Assembly: GCA_020860605.1 (NCBI GenBank)
Contig: JAJBTZ010000061.1
Span: 1 to 64,000, forward strand
Source of the DNA: Ruminococcus sp.
GTDB lineage: Bacteria; Bacillota; Clostridia; Oscillospirales; Ruminococcaceae
Length of the DNA stretch: 64,000 bases
Reading direction: 5' to 3'
The notes under the pieces are model-generated. The model worked only from the letters and a program-made list of their open reading frames with translations, made no database searches and was not told the DNA's origin. Position 1 is the first letter of the stretch; each line of letters starts with the position of its first letter. Made by a program: the position numbers and the translations under genes. Shown in pieces: positions 18,601 to 26,927 of the stretch.

Positions 18601-19239
18601 AACAAAATCCGGGCTCTCGGCTCGGTCAATACCGACGCTGTCGACGAGTATAAAGAAGTTTCCGAGCGCTACGAGTTCCTCTCGAAGCAATTAGCAGACG
18701 TGACAAAGTCAAAATCTGAACTTGAGACTCTCATCGACGACCTCACCGTCAACATGAAGAGGATGTTCTCAGAAAGCTTCGAAAAGATCAACGAGAACTT
18801 CAAGCTGACCTTCTCAGAGCTCTTCGGAGGAGGCAGGGGAGAGCTTATCCTCACCGACCCCGACAACGTCCTCGAGTCTGGCATCGAGATAAACGTGGCG
18901 CCTCCCGGCAAGGTCATCAAGAATCTCTCGCTCCTCTCAGGAGGCGAGCAGGCCTTCGTTGCGATCGCTATTTACTTCGCAATCCTGATGCTTCGTCCGT
19001 CCCCATTCTGTATCTTGGACGAGATCGAGGCAGCACTCGACGACGTCAACGTCACGAAGTATGCTCAGTACCTCTGCCACTTCACCGACACAACCCAGTT
19101 CATACTTATCACTCATCGTCGCGGTACGATGGAGGAAGCAGACGTCCTCTATGGCGTCACCATGCAGGAAAAGGGCGTCTCGAAGCTCTTGAAGATGGAC
19201 GTCCACGACGTAAACTTCAGCGACGAAGAGATTAACTAA
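15667..19239 (+). CDS. smc: Chromosome partition protein SMC
   Basis: Condensin ATPase that organises and segregates the chromosome with ScpA/B (not in this window). The N-terminal head has YLKSIELHGFKSFPDK and Walker A GPNGSGKSNIGDAVRWVLGE. Two long Glu/Lys-rich coiled coils flank a glycine-containing hinge at about residues 500-660 (VAMAYELISYDDEY, GGSFTGGSSS). The C-terminal head has the ABC signature LLSGGEQAFVAIAIYFAIL and Walker B CILDEIEAALDD. The 1190-aa length is standard. It starts at GTG with a weak Shine-Dalgarno and lies in the conserved rnc-smc-ftsY order. Confidence 0.98.
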   Translation: MYLKSIELHGFKSFPDKVKLEFGKGLTAVVGPNGSGKSNIGDAVRWVLGEQSSKTLRGGKMEDVIFGGTEKRSPMSFASVTLNISNEDRTLEIDSDEVSVMRRLWRSGESEYMLNGAQVRLKDVVELFMDTGLGRDGYSIIGQGKVADIVSSKSGDRREIFDEAAGISKFRYKKAESERRLASAEENILRLKDILSELEGRVEPLRIQSEKAKKYLKLADERKHLEISVWTNKLEELKASESETANLLLSSQGEYEHLTNEITRCEAEIEELAAKRRQSAAAAEEYRTKISELNQRSSEAASDIAVYKNNIMHYEGEIAEAERKRQELINAEKEVEKSISDRLSEADRIKSELEALNSEVSALEQQLTGLNLEEDERSRDLNSSREKLNRAYVERSELKFSIANALRDKTEAESEIKDASAQIDTLKLQITKTENDEQSALDGVSDILRRISEHQNRLSGFNMLYQKKTELEKKLSQEYSDAELNKRSLESRRQMLIDLENSMEGFAGSVKSVVKAGKSGRLQGVRGTVSQLVSADSKYSLAVETALGGAMQNVVVSNEESAKACIRYLKETNAGRATFLPITSVKGNVLNERGLDMEEGFVAMAYELISYDDEYSGIIKSLLGRTAVAENIDLATNIAKKHGYRFKIVTLDGQVINSGGSFTGGSSSKNSGVLSRKNEISKLGTQLEKLESDLSRLKDRLTTASAEAEKLGYDLEGERDTISTMEADRIRFESEAERLRLSVEQLKDRVSDIEKSVLWNKNKIATSEETKSTSEIKLAELEAEISVIEGKISAAGEESAVVKNRREEISNEISQKRLHSTELAKDIEAANQFIEQLRSGIESSKNSALEYSERKSELEREIARENENISEREREAEESKATAERYTERIRQETEGSLEFERQENRARAKSKETSSLKESVMGEISRLSERLETIRRDSSDIIGSLWESYSMTAEEAASQAEKLEDVTEANKHLTEIKNKIRALGSVNTDAVDEYKEVSERYEFLSKQLADVTKSKSELETLIDDLTVNMKRMFSESFEKINENFKLTFSELFGGGRGELILTDPDNVLESGIEINVAPPGKVIKNLSLLSGGEQAFVAIAIYFAILMLRPSPFCILDEIEAALDDVNVTKYAQYLCHFTDTTQFILITHRRGTMEEADVLYGVTMQEKGVSKLLKMDVHDVNFSDEEIN

Positions 19240-19259
19240 TAAAAACAAAGGAGAAAACT

Positions 19260-20180
19260 ATGGGCTTTTTTGACAAGCTGAAAGCAGGACTTTCAAAGAC
19301 CAAAAATGGTCTCATGAGCGGAATAAACAGTCTCTTCAGAAGGGGAAACCTCGATGACGACTTCTATGACGAGCTCGAAGAGCTTCTGATCCTCTCGGAT
19401 TTAGGAGGCAAGACCTCTGAAGAAATCGTCGAGTCACTCAAGGAAAGAGTAAAAGAAAACAAAATCAAAGACCCGATGGAGGCAAGGCAGGCTCTTAAGG
19501 ACATAATCGCCGAAATGCTCGGCGAAGATGTGCCACTTGACCTCTCGACCAAGCCATCCGTAATCCTCGTGATAGGAGTAAACGGTGCTGGAAAGACGAC
19601 CACCATCGGAAAGCTCTCATATCAGCTTAAAAACGAGGGCAAAAAGGTCCTCGTAGCAGCAGCTGACACCTTCCGTGCAGCAGCCGTCGACCAGCTTCAG
19701 GTCTGGTGTGACCGTGCCGGAGTCGACATCATCAAACACGCCGAAGGCAGCGACCCGGCAGCAGTAGTTTTCGACGCGATGGATGCAGCCAAGGCCCGCA
19801 ACGTCGACGTTGTAATAGTTGATACCGCTGGACGCCTTCAGACCAAGAAAAACCTCATGGCCGAGCTCTCGAAGATTTCAAGAATCGTCCACACCAAGGC
19901 GGAGGATTGCGCTCTCGAGGTGCTGATAGCACTCGACGCCACTACAGGCCAGAACGCCGTAAATCAGGCTCGTGAATTCAACGAAGCAGCCGACATCACA
20001 GGAATAATCCTGACGAAATTAGACAGCACCGCCAAAGGTGGAATCGTCATCCCGATAGTAAACGAGCTGAAGGTTCCAGTAAAACTGGTGACGGTAGGCG
20101 AGAAGATAGACGACATCCAGCCGTTTATCGCCAAGGACTTCGTGGATGCACTCTTTGACGAGGGAGGGGACTCAAAATGA
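19260..20180 (+). CDS. ftsY: FtsY, signal recognition particle receptor
   Basis: SRP GTPase that docks ribosome-SRP complexes to the membrane translocon. The N domain (residues about 1-95) is followed by the G domain with VIGVNGAGKTTTIGKLSY, the DTFRAAAVDQL insertion motif, VDTAGRLQTK, ITGIILTKLDSTAKGG and the closing IDDIQPF. At 306 aa it lacks the acidic A domain of enterobacterial FtsY, as is usual in Firmicutes. AAAGGAGAAAAC precedes the ATG, and its stop overlaps the next start by ATGA. Confidence 0.97.
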   Translation: MGFFDKLKAGLSKTKNGLMSGINSLFRRGNLDDDFYDELEELLILSDLGGKTSEEIVESLKERVKENKIKDPMEARQALKDIIAEMLGEDVPLDLSTKPSVILVIGVNGAGKTTTIGKLSYQLKNEGKKVLVAAADTFRAAAVDQLQVWCDRAGVDIIKHAEGSDPAAVVFDAMDAAKARNVDVVIVDTAGRLQTKKNLMAELSKISRIVHTKAEDCALEVLIALDATTGQNAVNQAREFNEAADITGIILTKLDSTAKGGIVIPIVNELKVPVKLVTVGEKIDDIQPFIAKDFVDALFDEGGDSK

Positions 20181-21070
20181 GGATGATACTAGCCTCCAAC
20201 AACTCTGAAAAGCTCCGTGAAGTCAAAGAAATTTTGGAGCCCTACGGCATAACTGTAATCTCCCAGTCGGAAGCCGGAATCAAGCTCGAAGTCGAGGAAA
20301 CCGGCACAACCTTCGCAGAAAATTCTGAGCTGAAAGCCAAAGCCGTCTACGACCTCACTCACATGCCAGTAGTCGCTGACGACTCCGGAATTGTGGTTGA
20401 TGCCCTTAACGGCGAGCCTGGAATCTACTCCGCCAGGTACGGTGGAGAGGGCCTCGACGACGTCGACCGCTGCAATCTGCTCCTGAAGAATATGGAAGGC
20501 GTTCCCGACGAAGAGAGAACAGGACGTTTCGTATGCGTCATCACCTATTTCGACGAAAACGGCGTAAAGCACCAGTTCGACGGCAAAATCGAGGGCAAAA
20601 TCGGCTATGAAATGATCGGCTCAAACGGCTTCGGCTATGACCCGCTTTTCATGGTCGGCGACCGCTCCCTTGCCCAGTACACAGATGAAGAGAAAAACAG
20701 CGTCAGCCACCGTGGCAACGCTTTAAGAAAGCTGGAAAATTACTTGAAAGAAAACCAGAAGCCCCAGAGAGCTTCAACTCTCAATTCAAAGCAGAGAAGC
20801 TACTTAAAAGCCTACGCTGCCAACATCGAGCCCTCATTCCAGATAGGCAAAGGCGGAATCAGTGAAGCTCAGGTCAAGTCGATCGACGACTACCTCACCG
20901 CTCACGAGATAATCAAAATCAAGTGCCTTGAAAACAGCCTCTACACTGCCCGTGAAGCAGCAGAGGAGCTCGCTGACAAGACGAATTCGGAAGTGGTAAT
21001 CACCATCGGCTCGAAGGCGGTTCTCTATCGCAGGAACCCGAAGAAGCCTGTAATCGATTTCAAATTATGA
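20177..21070 (+). CDS. Fusion protein: RdgB/HAM1 dITP/XTP pyrophosphatase plus YhbY (CRM) RNA-binding domain
   Basis: Residues about 1-195 are an RdgB-type non-canonical purine NTP pyrophosphatase: LASNNSEKLREVKEIL, TTFAENSELKAKAV, VVADDSGIVVDALNGEPGIYSARY and the C-terminal SHRGNALRKLE. Residues about 203-297 are a YhbY/CRM domain: LNSKQRSYLKAYAANIEPSF, QIGKGGISEAQVKSIDDYL, HEIIKIKCLEN, and the terminal VITIGSKAVLYRR. The first half clears dITP and XTP; YhbY associates with pre-50S particles. The single frame is uninterrupted. In related clostridia the two are usually separate genes near nadD, so this looks like an in-place fusion. ATGA overlaps couple it to ftsY and to the next gene. Confidence 0.9.
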   Translation: MRMILASNNSEKLREVKEILEPYGITVISQSEAGIKLEVEETGTTFAENSELKAKAVYDLTHMPVVADDSGIVVDALNGEPGIYSARYGGEGLDDVDRCNLLLKNMEGVPDEERTGRFVCVITYFDENGVKHQFDGKIEGKIGYEMIGSNGFGYDPLFMVGDRSLAQYTDEEKNSVSHRGNALRKLENYLKENQKPQRASTLNSKQRSYLKAYAANIEPSFQIGKGGISEAQVKSIDDYLTAHEIIKIKCLENSLYTAREAAEELADKTNSEVVITIGSKAVLYRRNPKKPVIDFKL

Positions 21071-22260
21071 AGATAGCAATTTTTGGGGGCACCTTCAACC
21101 CCATTCATAACGGCCACATAAACGTAATCGAAAACGTATTGAAGGAACTTGAGCCTGACAAACTCATCCTGATGCCGACTCACATTCCACCACACAAGGC
21201 AGTGAAGGATCTGGCATCCGACGAGGCAAGACTCGAGATGTGCCAGCTCGTCGCTTCTCTTTACGAAAACGTCGAAGTGAGCGACTTCGAGCTTAAATCC
21301 GAGGGCAAGAGCTACACCGTCACCACGATGGAGCATCTCCACAGTGTTTATCCCAACGACGATTTATTCTTCATTATGGGCAGCGACATGCTCAACACTT
21401 TCCTGACTTGGTACAAGCCCGACAGAATCATGGAGCTCTGCACCCTTGTCTGTGTCTGCCGTTCAGAGGCTGACAGGAAGCAGTCAGAAGAAAATGCCGA
21501 GAAAATCCGTGAGGCTGGTGGCAGATGTATTCTCATAGACTGCGAACCCGTCGAAGCCTCCTCGACCGAAATCCGTGCCGACCTGATCGCCTACAACACC
21601 TCCTTCGGACGGATTCCCGAATCTGTTGAGCACTATATTCTGGAAAAAGGCCTTTATAATTTTGACAAAACGAAGTATAATAGCTATAGGGAATATCTTG
21701 AAGGAATTCTTTCCGAAAAGCGATTCAAACATAGCTTAAACGTCGCCGATGAGGCTTTGAAGCTGGCAGTCTTGAATGACTGCGACCGCGAGAAAGCCTA
21801 CTTTGCAGGTCTTGTCCACGACATCTGCAAGGAGATTCCGATAGAGGAGCAGTATGCCCTCACACTAAGGTGCCCTCTCGACGTCACCGATGTCGAGCTA
21901 GGAGCCCCGAAGACCTATCATGGCATCGCCGGTTCAGTCTTTCTGAAAGAGCATTTCGGAATCACCGACCCAGATGTTCTCTCAGCGGTCAGATATCACA
22001 CGGTAGCCAAAGGTGGCATGAATCTTCTTGAGAAGATAATCTACATGGCAGATTTAATCTCTAAGGAGCGCCACTATCCCGATGTTGAGTACTACAGAGA
22101 CGTCACCCACAAGGATTTAAATCTGGGCCTTTACGAGGCGATGAAGTTCTCCATTGAGGATTCCATCTCGAAGACACGTACAATCCCGACTCTGACGCTC
22201 GATGCATACAACGAATACACCCTCTATAAACTGAGCCTCAAAGGCGAGACGAAAAAGTAG
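21067..22260 (+). CDS. nadD: Fusion protein: NadD nicotinate-nucleotide adenylyltransferase plus YqeK HD hydrolase
   Basis: Residues about 1-195 are NadD, which makes nicotinate adenine dinucleotide in NAD synthesis: GGTFNPIHNGHINV nucleotide-binding motif and SSTEIRADL at the end. Residues about 200-397 are YqeK, an HD-superfamily diadenosine tetraphosphate hydrolase: FKHSLNVADEALKLA, AGLVHDICKE, RYHTVAKGGMNLLEKIIYMADLIS. All metal-binding H, HD, H and D positions are visible. Fusion of these neighbouring genes is known in some bacteria and joins dinucleotide synthesis to dinucleotide breakdown. The ATG overlaps the upstream TGA. Confidence 0.92.
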   Translation: MKIAIFGGTFNPIHNGHINVIENVLKELEPDKLILMPTHIPPHKAVKDLASDEARLEMCQLVASLYENVEVSDFELKSEGKSYTVTTMEHLHSVYPNDDLFFIMGSDMLNTFLTWYKPDRIMELCTLVCVCRSEADRKQSEENAEKIREAGGRCILIDCEPVEASSTEIRADLIAYNTSFGRIPESVEHYILEKGLYNFDKTKYNSYREYLEGILSEKRFKHSLNVADEALKLAVLNDCDREKAYFAGLVHDICKEIPIEEQYALTLRCPLDVTDVELGAPKTYHGIAGSVFLKEHFGITDPDVLSAVRYHTVAKGGMNLLEKIIYMADLISKERHYPDVEYYRDVTHKDLNLGLYEAMKFSIEDSISKTRTIPTLTLDAYNEYTLYKLSLKGETKK

Positions 22261-22295
22261 GAACCAAAGGATTCAACGCCCTTTTGTGATTATTT

Positions 22296-23156
22296 ATGAA
22301 AGAGCGATTGAAAGCTATCCTGTCAAAATTCGAAAGAGAAGAACGCCCAAGAATCAGACTTCGCCGAGGGGACAAGCTCCCGCTTATGATGGTAATCGCC
22401 TGCATCATAACCGCTGCTGCGACCTACATGGTCCTCAGTGGGACTGCTGCCTATGCGAAAAAGCTCGTGGCTCTGAGAGCCGTGATGCCAGAAAGCTCGG
22501 ATTTCACTTTCGAAACTTCCTATGAACCCGCCACCACCAAGCGGAATATCCTTCTGTCGTTGACCAACGGGGAAGCCCTCTGCCGAGCCCATGTCCTGAC
22601 TTTTGATGAGGACAAGCACACCCTCGACATCATAGACATCCCGCCAGAAACGCTGATTTCCTGCGGAGGCTTTGAGGGAACGCTTTCGGAGGCCTACAAG
22701 ACCGAAGTCTACGAGGAAATCGTCTCGATGGCGTTGAGCCTCCACCTCGACGGCACCATGTCAACAGACGTTGAAACTGTCGCCAATTGCATAAATATTT
22801 TAGGCGGAGTGAAACTGACTCTTGACAAAGAGCTGAAAATCGGCGAAAATATACTATATAAGGGTGAAAGAACGGTTTTGGGCAGCGTCGCAAAAATTAT
22901 TCTCTCAGACAGCCAAGCCTACATCGAAGGTGCCACCGACCGAATCACCGCCTATCACAATCTTCTCGGGTCACTGATCTCGACTCTGAAGGAAAAAGGC
23001 GCGGTTGAATGGGTGAGCCTTACCTTGAACCTGATAGTAAACAAGGTCGAAACCGACCTGACCGTCAGCGAGATAATCGAGCTCATAAATCTCCTGAGCG
23101 AGACACAGACAAAGAGCATTAATATTGATTTGATAACAATAGAAAATTCAAAGTAA
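22296..23156 (+). CDS. LCP (LytR-CpsA-Psr)-like membrane protein, catalytic motifs degenerate
   Basis: A cytoplasmic basic N-terminus is followed by one membrane segment (LMMVIACIITAAATYMVLSG, about residues 29-52) and an extracellular domain. Its pattern NILLSLTNGE, DIIDIPPETLI, GTLSEAY, NCINILGGVKLTL follows LCP proteins, which attach wall polymers to peptidoglycan. Position between nadD/yqeK and rsfS is where lytR sits in clostridia. However, the usual D.R of the first motif and the PRDT of the second are replaced (NGE and PPET), so phosphotransferase activity is doubtful. 286 aa. I call it LCP-like from context plus pattern. Confidence 0.68.
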   Translation: MKERLKAILSKFEREERPRIRLRRGDKLPLMMVIACIITAAATYMVLSGTAAYAKKLVALRAVMPESSDFTFETSYEPATTKRNILLSLTNGEALCRAHVLTFDEDKHTLDIIDIPPETLISCGGFEGTLSEAYKTEVYEEIVSMALSLHLDGTMSTDVETVANCINILGGVKLTLDKELKIGENILYKGERTVLGSVAKIILSDSQAYIEGATDRITAYHNLLGSLISTLKEKGAVEWVSLTLNLIVNKVETDLTVSEIIELINLLSETQTKSINIDLITIENSK

Positions 23157-23167
23157 AGGAGACCCCA

Positions 23168-23521
23168 ATGACAGAATTAGAAAAAATCACAGCAATCGTA
23201 AAAGCACTCGACTCAAAGAAAGCTGAGGACATCCGTGTAATCAAGATAACCGACCTGACGATAATCGCCGATTACTTCGTTATTGCAGGTGGCACTTCAA
23301 CGACTCACACCAAAGCTCTTGCAGATGAGACGGAATTCAAGCTCGGAGAGCTCGGCATCAAGCCCGACCACATCGAAGGCGTCGACGGCGCCAGCTGGAT
23401 CGCAATGGACTTCGGAGACATCATCGTCCACGTGTTTTGCAAGGATACAAGAGCTCAATATTCTCTCGAAAAGCTCTGGAGCGACGGAGAAGTTATTGAC
23501 ATCTCAGGAATGCTGTGCTAA
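23168..23521 (+). CDS. rsfS: Ribosome silencing factor RsfS
   Basis: Binds uL14 on the 50S subunit and blocks subunit joining under starvation. Typical features are the 117-aa length, IRVIKITDLTIIADYFVIAGGTS, GIKPDHIEGVDGASWIAMDFGDIIVHVF and the terminal YSLEKLWSDGEVID. AAAGGAGA precedes the ATG by 7 nt. It follows nadD/yqeK and the LCP gene, the standard clostridial order, and precedes leuS. Confidence 0.96.
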   Translation: MTELEKITAIVKALDSKKAEDIRVIKITDLTIIADYFVIAGGTSTTHTKALADETEFKLGELGIKPDHIEGVDGASWIAMDFGDIIVHVFCKDTRAQYSLEKLWSDGEVIDISGMLC

Positions 23522-23586
23522 AATAAGCGAAGCAAGTCAACAAAGGGTCATCCCGATCAAGATAAAAATATAAGGACTGATATGAA

Positions 23587-26004
23587 ATGAAATACGTTCG
23601 TAATTACGAATTTGCAGCCGTCGAGAAGAAATGGCAGGACTACTGGGAAGAAAACCACACCTTCGACGCTAAAATTGACCACTCGAAGAAGAAGTTCTAT
23701 GCTCTCGTAGAGTTCCCGTACCCGTCAGGAGCAGGACTCCATGTCGGCCACGTCAAGGCTTTCTCAGGCCTCGAAGTAGTCTGCCGAAAGAAGCGCCTCG
23801 AAGGCTATAACGTCCTCTTCCCGATAGGCTTCGACGCCTTCGGACTTCCGGCTGAGAACTATGCGATAAAGACAGGCGTTCACCCGAGAATCTCGACCGA
23901 CCAGAACATCCACCACTTCTCCGAGCAGCTGAAGAAAGTCGGCTTCTCGTTCGACTGGTCCCGCACCGTCGACACCACCGATGAGGACTACTACAAGTGG
24001 ACCCAGTGGATCTTCTTAAAAATGTTCGAGCATGGCCTTGCCTTCAGAGACAAGACACTCGTCAACTATTGCCCCAGCTGTAAAGTTGTACTTTCAAATG
24101 AGGATTCACAGGGCGGTAAGTGCGACGTCTGCCATAGCGACGTAATCCAGAAGCCAAAGGATGTCTGGTACCTTCGTATAACTGATTATTGCGACAAGCT
24201 CCTCGAAGGTCTCGAGGAGGTCGACTACCTCCCCAACATCAAGCTCCAGCAGCAGAACTGGATCGGCAAGTCCACTGGCGCCTTCGTCAACTTCGAACTT
24301 AAGAATATTCCTGAGAAACTGAGAATCTATACCACGAGACCTGACACCCTCTATGGCGTCACCTTCATGGTAATGGCTCCCGAGCACCCGATTATCGACC
24401 AGTACGCAGACAAGATCACCAATTTCGACGCTGTCAAGGCCTATCGTGACGAGTGTGCCAAGAAGACCGAGTTCGAAAGAACTCAGCTTGTCAAGGACAA
24501 GACCGGTGTCAAGCTCGAAGGCATCAGCGCTATCAATCCCGTAAACGGCACCGAAATCCCCGTCTACATATCCGATTATGTAATGATGGGCTACGGCACA
24601 GGCGCCATCATGGCAGTTCCTGCTCATGATCAGAGGGACTATGAATTCGCCAAGAAGTTCGGCATCGATATAATCGAAGTCATCAAGGGTGGCGACATCT
24701 CGAAGGAAGCCTACACCGGCGACGGCGAGATGGTCAATTCAGGCGAGCTCAACGGCCTCACCAACAAGAAAGATTCCATCGAAAAGATGATAGAGGTTCT
24801 TGAAGCTAAAGGCGTAGGCGAGAAGGGCGTTCAGTACAAGATGAAGGACTGGGCATTCAACCGCCAGCGTTATTGGGGCGAGCCTATTCCGATAGTTTAT
24901 TGCGATCATTGCGGAATGGTAGCCGTTCCATATGACGAACTCCCGCTCAAACTCCCAGAGGTCGAGAACTTCGTCCCTGGCTCCGACGGCGAAAGCCCGC
25001 TTGCCAAGATCGACAGCTTCGTAAACTGCACCTGCCCGAAGTGTGGCAGACCTGCAAAGAGAGAAACCGACACCATGCCTCAGTGGGCAGGCTCGTCCTG
25101 GTACTATCTCCGCTATTGCGACCCGCATAACAATGAGGCTTTGGCTTCTAAAGAGGCTCTCGACTACTGGATGCCTGTCGACTGGTACAACGGTGGCATG
25201 GAGCACGTCACCCGCCACCTGATCTATTCTCGTTTCTGGCATAAGTTCCTCTATGATATCGGAGCCGTCAACACTTCCGAGCCTTACATCAAGAGAACCG
25301 CTCAGGGCCTCGTTTTAGGCCTCGATGGCGAGAAGATGAGTAAGTCAAAGGGCAACGTCGTCGACCCGCTCGACGTCATCAACGAGTATGGCGCCGACGT
25401 TTTAAGAGTCTACACCCTCTTCATGGGCGACTACGAAAAGGCAGCCCCATGGAGCGAATCAAGCGTCCGTGGCTGCAAGAGATTCTTAGAGCGCGTCTGG
25501 GCTCTTCAGGACACCCTTATCGACGGCGACACCTATCGTCCCGAATTCACTTCCAAGATGCATAAGCTCATCAAGAAGGTGAGTGGCGACATCGACACGA
25601 TGAAGTACAACACCGCAATCGCAGCGATGATGACAATACTGAACGACTTTGCAGCAGCCGGCTCAATCAACCGTGCCGAGCTGAGAGATTTCTTAATCAT
25701 GCTCTACCCGTTCGCTCCTCACATCACCGAGGAGATGTACCAGAACTGCAACTTCGGTGGCTATATTCACGATGCCAAGTGGTGCACCTATGACGAAGCC
25801 CTCTGCAAGGACAGTGAAGTCGAAATCGCCGTTCAGATCAACGGCAAAATCAAGGACAAAGCGATGGTTCAGACCGAAGCTACTCAGGAAGAAGTCCTCG
25901 CTCAGGTTAAGAGCATGGACAAGATAGCTTCAGAGATTTCTGGCAAGACAATCGTCAAGGAAATCTATGTCAAGGGCAAGCTTGTAAACATCGTTGCAAA
26001 ATAA
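23587..26004 (+). CDS. leuS: Leucyl-tRNA synthetase
   Basis: Class Ia synthetase charging tRNA-Leu. The HIGH-type motif is in YPSGAGLHVGHVKAF, KMSKS in GEKMSKSKGNVVDPL, and the CP1 editing domain shows TTRPDTLYG and GYGTGAIMAVPAHDQRD. A zinc-binding segment CPSCKVVLSNEDS...C..C is present. The 805-aa length matches bacterial LeuRS. No T-box leader is visible in the short gap upstream, so it is probably co-transcribed with rsfS. Confidence 0.98.
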   Translation: MKYVRNYEFAAVEKKWQDYWEENHTFDAKIDHSKKKFYALVEFPYPSGAGLHVGHVKAFSGLEVVCRKKRLEGYNVLFPIGFDAFGLPAENYAIKTGVHPRISTDQNIHHFSEQLKKVGFSFDWSRTVDTTDEDYYKWTQWIFLKMFEHGLAFRDKTLVNYCPSCKVVLSNEDSQGGKCDVCHSDVIQKPKDVWYLRITDYCDKLLEGLEEVDYLPNIKLQQQNWIGKSTGAFVNFELKNIPEKLRIYTTRPDTLYGVTFMVMAPEHPIIDQYADKITNFDAVKAYRDECAKKTEFERTQLVKDKTGVKLEGISAINPVNGTEIPVYISDYVMMGYGTGAIMAVPAHDQRDYEFAKKFGIDIIEVIKGGDISKEAYTGDGEMVNSGELNGLTNKKDSIEKMIEVLEAKGVGEKGVQYKMKDWAFNRQRYWGEPIPIVYCDHCGMVAVPYDELPLKLPEVENFVPGSDGESPLAKIDSFVNCTCPKCGRPAKRETDTMPQWAGSSWYYLRYCDPHNNEALASKEALDYWMPVDWYNGGMEHVTRHLIYSRFWHKFLYDIGAVNTSEPYIKRTAQGLVLGLDGEKMSKSKGNVVDPLDVINEYGADVLRVYTLFMGDYEKAAPWSESSVRGCKRFLERVWALQDTLIDGDTYRPEFTSKMHKLIKKVSGDIDTMKYNTAIAAMMTILNDFAAAGSINRAELRDFLIMLYPFAPHITEEMYQNCNFGGYIHDAKWCTYDEALCKDSEVEIAVQINGKIKDKAMVQTEATQEEVLAQVKSMDKIASEISGKTIVKEIYVKGKLVNIVAK

Positions 26005-26027
26005 TTTCAGAAATTTGCAAATTTCTC

Positions 26028-26056
26028 TTGACTTCTATTCTCGTTTGTTCTATAAT
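26028..26056 (+). promoter_or_regulatory. Promoter for rpsU
   Basis: TTGACT-17 bp-TATAAT directly after leuS, giving a leader of about 105 nt before rpsU. The leader contains a perfect 7-bp hairpin (TTACATT / AATGTAA at 26065-26085) near its 5' end and a second GC-rich hairpin-prone stretch (TAGCC...GGCTA), which may serve mRNA stability or autoregulation. Confidence 0.85.
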
Positions 26057-26168
26057 GAAAGAAGTTACATTGTGCGAAAATGTAAGTAAAATCCTCAGCC
26101 TGCGTCAGCACGCTGTAGCCAGCTTCAGGCTAGCTGCCTGACCAAGTGGCAAAGGGAGGGAACAACAA

Positions 26169-26342
26169 ATGGCAGAAGTACATGTCGGTAAAAACGAATC
26201 ACTGGACACCGCATTAAAGCGCTTCAAGAGATCTTGCGCTCGTGACGGTGTTATCGCCGAGGTACGCAAAAGAGAACACTACGAAAAGCCTTCTGTAAAG
26301 CGTAAGAAGAAGTCGGAAGCTGCTCGTAAGCGTAAGTACTAA
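26169..26342 (+). CDS. rpsU: Small ribosomal subunit protein bS21 (missed by the ORF track)
   Basis: 57-aa basic protein, too short for the supplied track. It opens [20 protein letters not shown] and continues [20 protein letters not shown], ending in a Lys/Arg-rich tail, the standard bS21 pattern. bS21 sits on the 30S platform and assists initiation. GGGAGGGAACAACAA precedes the ATG. It has its own promoter and terminator, so it is a monocistronic unit. Confidence 0.96.
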   Translation: MAEVHVGKNESLDTALKRFKRSCARDGVIAEVRKREHYEKPSVKRKKKSEAARKRKY

Positions 26343-26387
26343 TAAGACAGCAGGGAACCTGCTGGACTGTAGCTACAAACTAAAATC

Positions 26388-26421
26388 AAAGGCGAGCAGA
26401 AACCTGTTCGTCTTTGTTTTT
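26388..26421 (+). terminator. Intrinsic terminator after rpsU
   Basis: A 12-bp stem with two G-U pairs (AAAGGCGAGCAG, loop AAAC, CTGTTCGTCTTT) is followed by GTTTTT. A smaller hairpin CAGCAGG-GAA-CCTGCTG lies just upstream at about 26348-26364. Confidence 0.85.
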
Positions 26422-26432
26422 GTGGAGGAAAA

Positions 26433-26927
26433 ATGCTTTTCAAGCCGAAATACGTATTCAACACCATCGCCGACATCGATATAGAATTCTTGCAGCGTGA
26501 GAACATCAAAGCCCTGATTCTGGACCTGGACAACACCCTGACGACTCACAACAACCCAATCCCCAACGAGAAAATAGGGATGTGGCTCGAAGGCATGAAA
26601 TCGGAAGGCCTGCCGATGCTGATAATGTCCAACAACCACTATGAGCGAGTGAAGCCGTTCTCAGAGTCGCTTGGCCTTGACTTCGTCTGCGACGCAGGAA
26701 AGCCTTTAGGAAAAGGATATAAGGAAGCGGTGGAACGCCTGGGACTCTCGAAAAAAGAGGTCGCCACCGTCGGTGACCAGATTTACACCGATGTCCTTGG
26801 CTCAAATCTCCATGGGATACGCTGTATCTTCACATTCCCAATGGTCTACGAAACGAGCTTCTGGTTCAGAGTGAAAAGAACCCTCGAAAAGCCACTATTA
26901 CCAAAGAAAGAGAGGGCACTGAAATGA
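26433..26927 (+). CDS. YqeG-family HAD phosphatase
   Basis: HAD superfamily subclass IIIA protein. Motif I is LILDLDNTLT with the nucleophile Asp, motif II is in LIMSNN, Lys and motif III are in DAGKPLGKGY and GDQIYTDVLGSN. The 164-aa length and the N-terminal KPKYVFNTIADID match the YqeG family, close to phosphatidylglycerophosphate phosphatases, but the physiological substrate in Firmicutes is not certain. GTGGAGGAAAA ribosome binding site; the stop overlaps the next start (ATGA). Confidence 0.88.
   Translation: MLFKPKYVFNTIADIDIEFLQRENIKALILDLDNTLTTHNNPIPNEKIGMWLEGMKSEGLPMLIMSNNHYERVKPFSESLGLDFVCDAGKPLGKGYKEAVERLGLSKKEVATVGDQIYTDVLGSNLHGIRCIFTFPMVYETSFWFRVKRTLEKPLLPKKERALK

Noticed and set aside
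23522-23586. T-box leader for leuS
   Set aside because: The gap is only about 65 nt with no specifier stem or T-box sequence.
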